From Flavobacterium psychrophilum (lineage in GTDB: Bacteria; Bacteroidota; Bacteroidia; Flavobacteriales; Flavobacteriaceae), in NCBI GenBank assembly GCA_945872875.1, contig CAMCBB010000012.1, positions 1 through 24,822 of the forward strand: a stretch of DNA of 24,822 nucleotides, written 5' to 3'. The position numbers and the translations under genes are program-made. The notes beneath the pieces are model-generated. The model had not been told where the DNA came from and ran no database searches. It worked only from the letters and a program-made list of their open reading frames with translations. Positions 22,252 to 24,822 of this stretch are shown in pieces; the stretch's first letter is position 1, and every line of letters begins with the position of its first letter.

Positions 22252-23286
22252 TTAAACTAAATAGAAGAATGTAAATACGAAAACCCAAACTAAATCGACA
22301 AAATGCCAGTAAAGTCCAACTTTTTCAACCATTTCATAGGTTCTTCTTTTTTCATAAGTTCCTATAAGAACATTAATGAAAATGATGATATTGATAATAA
22401 CTCCAGAGAATACGTGAAAACCGTGAAAACCTGTAATAAAGAAGAAGAAATCAGCAAATAATTTACTTCCGTATTCGTTTCTATGTAAGTTCGCTCCTTC
22501 GATAACAATTATTCCATCTGCTAATCTTTTTTCAGATTCTGCTCTTGATAAGATAATTTTATGTTTTGGAGAATTCAAAGCTGGATTTTCATTAACTCCT
22601 TTAGTAGTAGCTATAGTTTCTGGAGAGTTAATAGTTTCAATTCTAACTAATAAATCAGGATGCGATTTAAAACCTGCTTGAACTTGCTCTAAAGAATAAG
22701 TTGGTATTGAACTTTCTTCCATAAACCATTTTCCTTTGCTACGAGTAAGTTGCTCTCTTTCTTTAGGAATACTAGTATCTGCAAATTCTTCTAATGCTAC
22801 TCTTTTTCCTGTTGCGTCTACAAATTGTAATAAACTTCCTCCTTTTGATTCTACCGCACCATATTCACCTTTAATAAAGTTTTTCCATTCCCATGCTTGA
22901 GAGCCAACGAAGATAAGACCTCCTATGATAGTCAAGAACATGTAAAATGCTACTTTGCTTTGTTTCATGTGGTGACCTGCATCTACAGCTAAAACCATAG
23001 TTACAGAAGAACCAATTAAAATAAAAGTCATTAACGCCACATAGTACATTGGCATAGAAACACCATGTGCAAATGGAAAGTGTGTAAACACCTCATCGGC
23101 TAATGGCCATGTTTCGATAAATTTAAATCTTGAAAAACCGTAAGCAGCCAAAAAACCAGAAAAAGTTAATGCATCTGAAACGATGAAAAACCACATCATT
23201 AATTTTCCGTAACTTGCTCCTAATGGCTCATTTCCGCCATCCCAAGTTTTTCCTACAGTAGTTGTAGCAGTACCTTTCGATCCCAT
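22252..23286 (-). CDS. cytochrome c oxidase subunit III with large soluble insert
   Basis: 344 residues. Heme-copper oxidase subunit III family: membrane segments at about 28-52, 78-102, 112-132, 278-310 and 325-344, with WFFIVSDALTFSGFLAAYGF and the terminal signatures FFFITGFHGFHVFSG and YWHFVDLVWVFVFTFFYLV. Between helices at residues about 137-272 is a hydrophilic stretch of some 135 residues (GEYGAVESKGGSLLQFVD through EGANLHRNEYGS) that ordinary subunit III of 190-260 residues lacks. It sits second of two subunit III genes and before subunit IV. A possible internal -7 box TAAATTTG lies at 23312-23319 on the minus strand. Confidence 0.9.
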   Translation of the reverse strand: MGSKGTATTTVGKTWDGGNEPLGASYGKLMMWFFIVSDALTFSGFLAAYGFSRFKFIETWPLADEVFTHFPFAHGVSMPMYYVALMTFILIGSSVTMVLAVDAGHHMKQSKVAFYMFLTIIGGLIFVGSQAWEWKNFIKGEYGAVESKGGSLLQFVDATGKRVALEEFADTSIPKEREQLTRSKGKWFMEESSIPTYSLEQVQAGFKSHPDLLVRIETINSPETIATTKGVNENPALNSPKHKIILSRAESEKRLADGIIVIEGANLHRNEYGSKLFADFFFFITGFHGFHVFSGVIINIIIFINVLIGTYEKRRTYEMVEKVGLYWHFVDLVWVFVFTFFYLV

Positions 23287-23311
23287 AAAAAAGTTGTTGT
23301 TAAAAAGTTTC

Positions 23312-23319
23312 CAAATTTA
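23312..23319 (-). promoter_or_regulatory. possible internal -7 box before the large subunit III gene
   Basis: Minus strand TAAATTTG in the 43-base gap between the two subunit III genes, 25 bases before the ATG at 23286. Exact consensus but no -33 element, and the region is very AT-rich, so chance is possible. Confidence 0.3.
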
Positions 23320-23329
23320 CATTTTTTTC

Positions 23330-23908
23330 TTATTTAAAGAAATATAAAAACAAAAATAAATAGACCCACAAGAAATCAAGAAAGTGCCAATACATTGCAC
23401 CTAGCTCAATACCAAGAAATTGGGACGAATTGTACTTTTGTTTAAAATGATTATAAATTATAATTAATTGTGAAATTATTCCTCCGGCAAGGTGTGCAAG
23501 GTGCACATATACTAATACATACAAAAAGGAAATGGTTATTGAACCAGAACCTCCAACAGGATATAAATGGTTTTCAAACAATTGTGTAAACCCTTGAAAT
23601 TGAAAATATACAAACGCCGATCCTAGAGCTAAAGTAGCCAAAAGCAATTTGGTTGTAAGCGCTCTGTTGTCTTTTTTAATTGCACTTTTTGCAAAATGCA
23701 TGGCAATACTACATAAAATAATTATTCCCAAGCTAACAAAAAAGGAACTCGGTAATTGAAAATCTTTCATCCAATCTGGTCTCGATTTACTAACAACTAA
23801 TGCGCTTGTTAATCCCGCAAACATCATGGTCATACTTATCATTGCAAAAACCAATAAGAGCTTGTATGATCTTGCCGTTCGCTGTTTATGTTCTTCAGGT
23901 GTCATCAT
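23330..23908 (-). CDS. cytochrome c oxidase subunit III-family protein (short form)
   Basis: 192 residues with five membrane segments (about 17-38, 50-70, 84-105, 123-147, 170-190). Contains LLLVFAMISMTMMFAGLTSA, the Val/Tyr-rich FLYVLVYVHLAHLAGG with histidines and the family closing motif YWHFLDFLWVYLFLFLYF. No insert, unlike its downstream paralogue. From memory, flavobacterial caa3-type oxidase clusters usually carry two such subunit III genes. The first of two adjacent ATGs (23908, 23905) is used. It starts six bases after the ctaB stop, so the two are cotranscribed. Confidence 0.9.
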   Translation of the reverse strand: MMTPEEHKQRTARSYKLLLVFAMISMTMMFAGLTSALVVSKSRPDWMKDFQLPSSFFVSLGIIILCSIAMHFAKSAIKKDNRALTTKLLLATLALGSAFVYFQFQGFTQLFENHLYPVGGSGSITISFLYVLVYVHLAHLAGGIISQLIIIYNHFKQKYNSSQFLGIELGAMYWHFLDFLWVYLFLFLYFFK

Positions 23909-23914
23909 AATTTT

Positions 23915-24822
23915 TTATCTTAAAAATTTATCAACTATATATATAATTTGTAATAAGGTTAAATAAGAAACACTAACCAACATTAAGATTCTTGCCGCCT
24001 TTGGCGTTCTTGTTTGATATAATTTAACTGCGTATATCAACATCCATATCCCAGCAAGAAATACTAAAATTGCAGCAGGTAAACTGATTTGTAATTTACC
24101 TGTGTAACCTAAATATGGAATTAAAGAAGTTAATATTAACCACAAAGTATACAGAATAATTTGTGTGGCCGTTTTAGTATCTTTTTTTCCGGTAGGCAAC
24201 ATGAAAAATCCTGCTTTTTCATAATCTTCAAATAAAAACCATCCAATAGCCCAAAAATGCGGAAACTGCCAAAAAAACTGGATTAAAAATAAAGTTCCGG
24301 CTTCTATGCCAAATTGATTTGTAGCAGCAACCCAACCCAGCATAAAAGGAATTGCTCCTGGAAAAGCTCCAACAAAAACCGAAAGTGGTGTAACCGTTTT
24401 TAAAGGAGTATAAACACTAGTATATAAGAAAATTGAAATTGCACCAAACATTGCTGTTTTTGGATTAATAAAATACAATAATACAATTCCGATAATAGTC
24501 AATAAACTGGCAATAAATAAAGCCATATTTGGAGTCATTCTTCCTGCAGGAACGGGTCTGTTTTTGGTTCGATCCATTAAGACATCCAAATCTTTTTCAA
24601 TTACTTGATTGTAAGCATTGGAAGCGCCAACCATACAATAACCTCCCACTATTAGTATTAAAAGAGTAAACCAACTAAATGGATGTTCCTCATCAAACCC
24701 TAATAAATATCCTGCTATAGAAGAGAAAACAACGCTAATTGCCAAACCTGCTTTGGTTATTTGTTTAAAATCATGGTAGATTTTTATTGGCGAAAATTGA
24801 GGCTGCTGTGTTTCCAAAAATG
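23915..24822 (-). CDS. ctaB: protoheme IX farnesyltransferase (heme O synthase), 5' end possibly outside the window
   Basis: Transfers farnesyl from farnesyl diphosphate to heme B, giving heme O, the precursor of heme A for the oxidase. At least 300 residues of the UbiA prenyltransferase fold with about eight or nine membrane segments. The first Asp-rich motif is in GASNAYNQVIEKDLDVLMDR followed by TKNRPVPAGRM (64-94); the second region includes YTPLKTVTP and FEDYEKAGFFMLPTGKKDT. The only start in view is a TTG at 24817 giving METQQPQ, but the frame stays open to the edge, so the true start may lie upstream. First gene seen of the oxidase unit. coxA/coxB are expected beyond the edge. Confidence 0.93.
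   Translation of the reverse strand, partial: FLETQQPQFSPIKIYHDFKQITKAGLAISVVFSSIAGYLLGFDEEHPFSWFTLLILIVGGYCMVGASNAYNQVIEKDLDVLMDRTKNRPVPAGRMTPNMALFIASLLTIIGIVLLYFINPKTAMFGAISIFLYTSVYTPLKTVTPLSVFVGAFPGAIPFMLGWVAATNQFGIEAGTLFLIQFFWQFPHFWAIGWFLFEDYEKAGFFMLPTGKKDTKTATQIILYTLWLILTSLIPYLGYTGKLQISLPAAILVFLAGIWMLIYAVKLYQTRTPKAARILMLVSVSYLTLLQIIYIVDKFLR

Overview
The window reads as ordinary core chromosome of a member of the Flavobacteriaceae, close to Flavobacterium. The evidence is the low GC content, the near absence of Shine-Dalgarno sequences, many TAnnTTTG -7 promoter boxes of the Bacteroidetes type, a two-OmpH cluster behind BamA, and closest family resemblance to flavobacterial proteins throughout. 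I see no phage, plasmid, insertion sequence, tRNA, rRNA or CRISPR array.

Layout. (1) Positions 1-4167, minus strand: the 5' part of clpP, trigger factor (tig), then a three-gene unit pdxJ - alpha/beta hydrolase - small YvlD/holin-4-type membrane protein. The tig-clpP gap holds a tig terminator and a structured element resembling a dispersed flavobacterial RNA repeat. (2) Positions 4278-14776, plus strand: a CBS-domain protein and NAD kinase, then an envelope-biogenesis run of DUF6089 barrel protein, isoprenyl transferase (uppS), bamA, two Skp/OmpH chaperones and glutamate racemase (murI), then a pseudouridine synthase, an NTF2-like protein and an MscS channel. UppS (lipid carrier), MurI (D-glutamate) and BamA plus OmpH (outer-membrane protein assembly) make this an envelope-building block. 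(3) Positions 14777-18127, minus strand: an operon of TolC-type outer-membrane protein, periplasmic adaptor and tsaB, with no inner-membrane pump gene. (4) Positions 18261-19652, plus strand: a DUF4403 lipoprotein. (5) Positions 19655-24822, minus strand: a cytochrome oxidase and assembly block in transcription order ctaB (heme O synthase), two subunit III proteins, subunit IV, terminator, a cysteine-free SCO-like protein, SCO copper chaperone, DUF420 (CtaM-like) protein and a small CxxC membrane protein. The catalytic oxidase subunits are probably beyond the right edge.

Several gene starts were moved from the longest open frame: tig (2247), DUF6089 (6011), uppS (6696), bamA (GTG at 7444), the NTF2-like gene (13495), the Cys-free SCO-like gene (21802) and the CxxC protein (19927). 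Points worth a second look: the structured repeat at 787-862, promoters fused directly to terminators (tig, murI, SCO operon), a possibly leaderless murI mRNA, the SCO paralogue without any cysteine, the small CxxC protein whose N-terminus appears built from a heptanucleotide repeat, and the long soluble insert in one subunit III. I found no convincing wholly new defence or mobile system.
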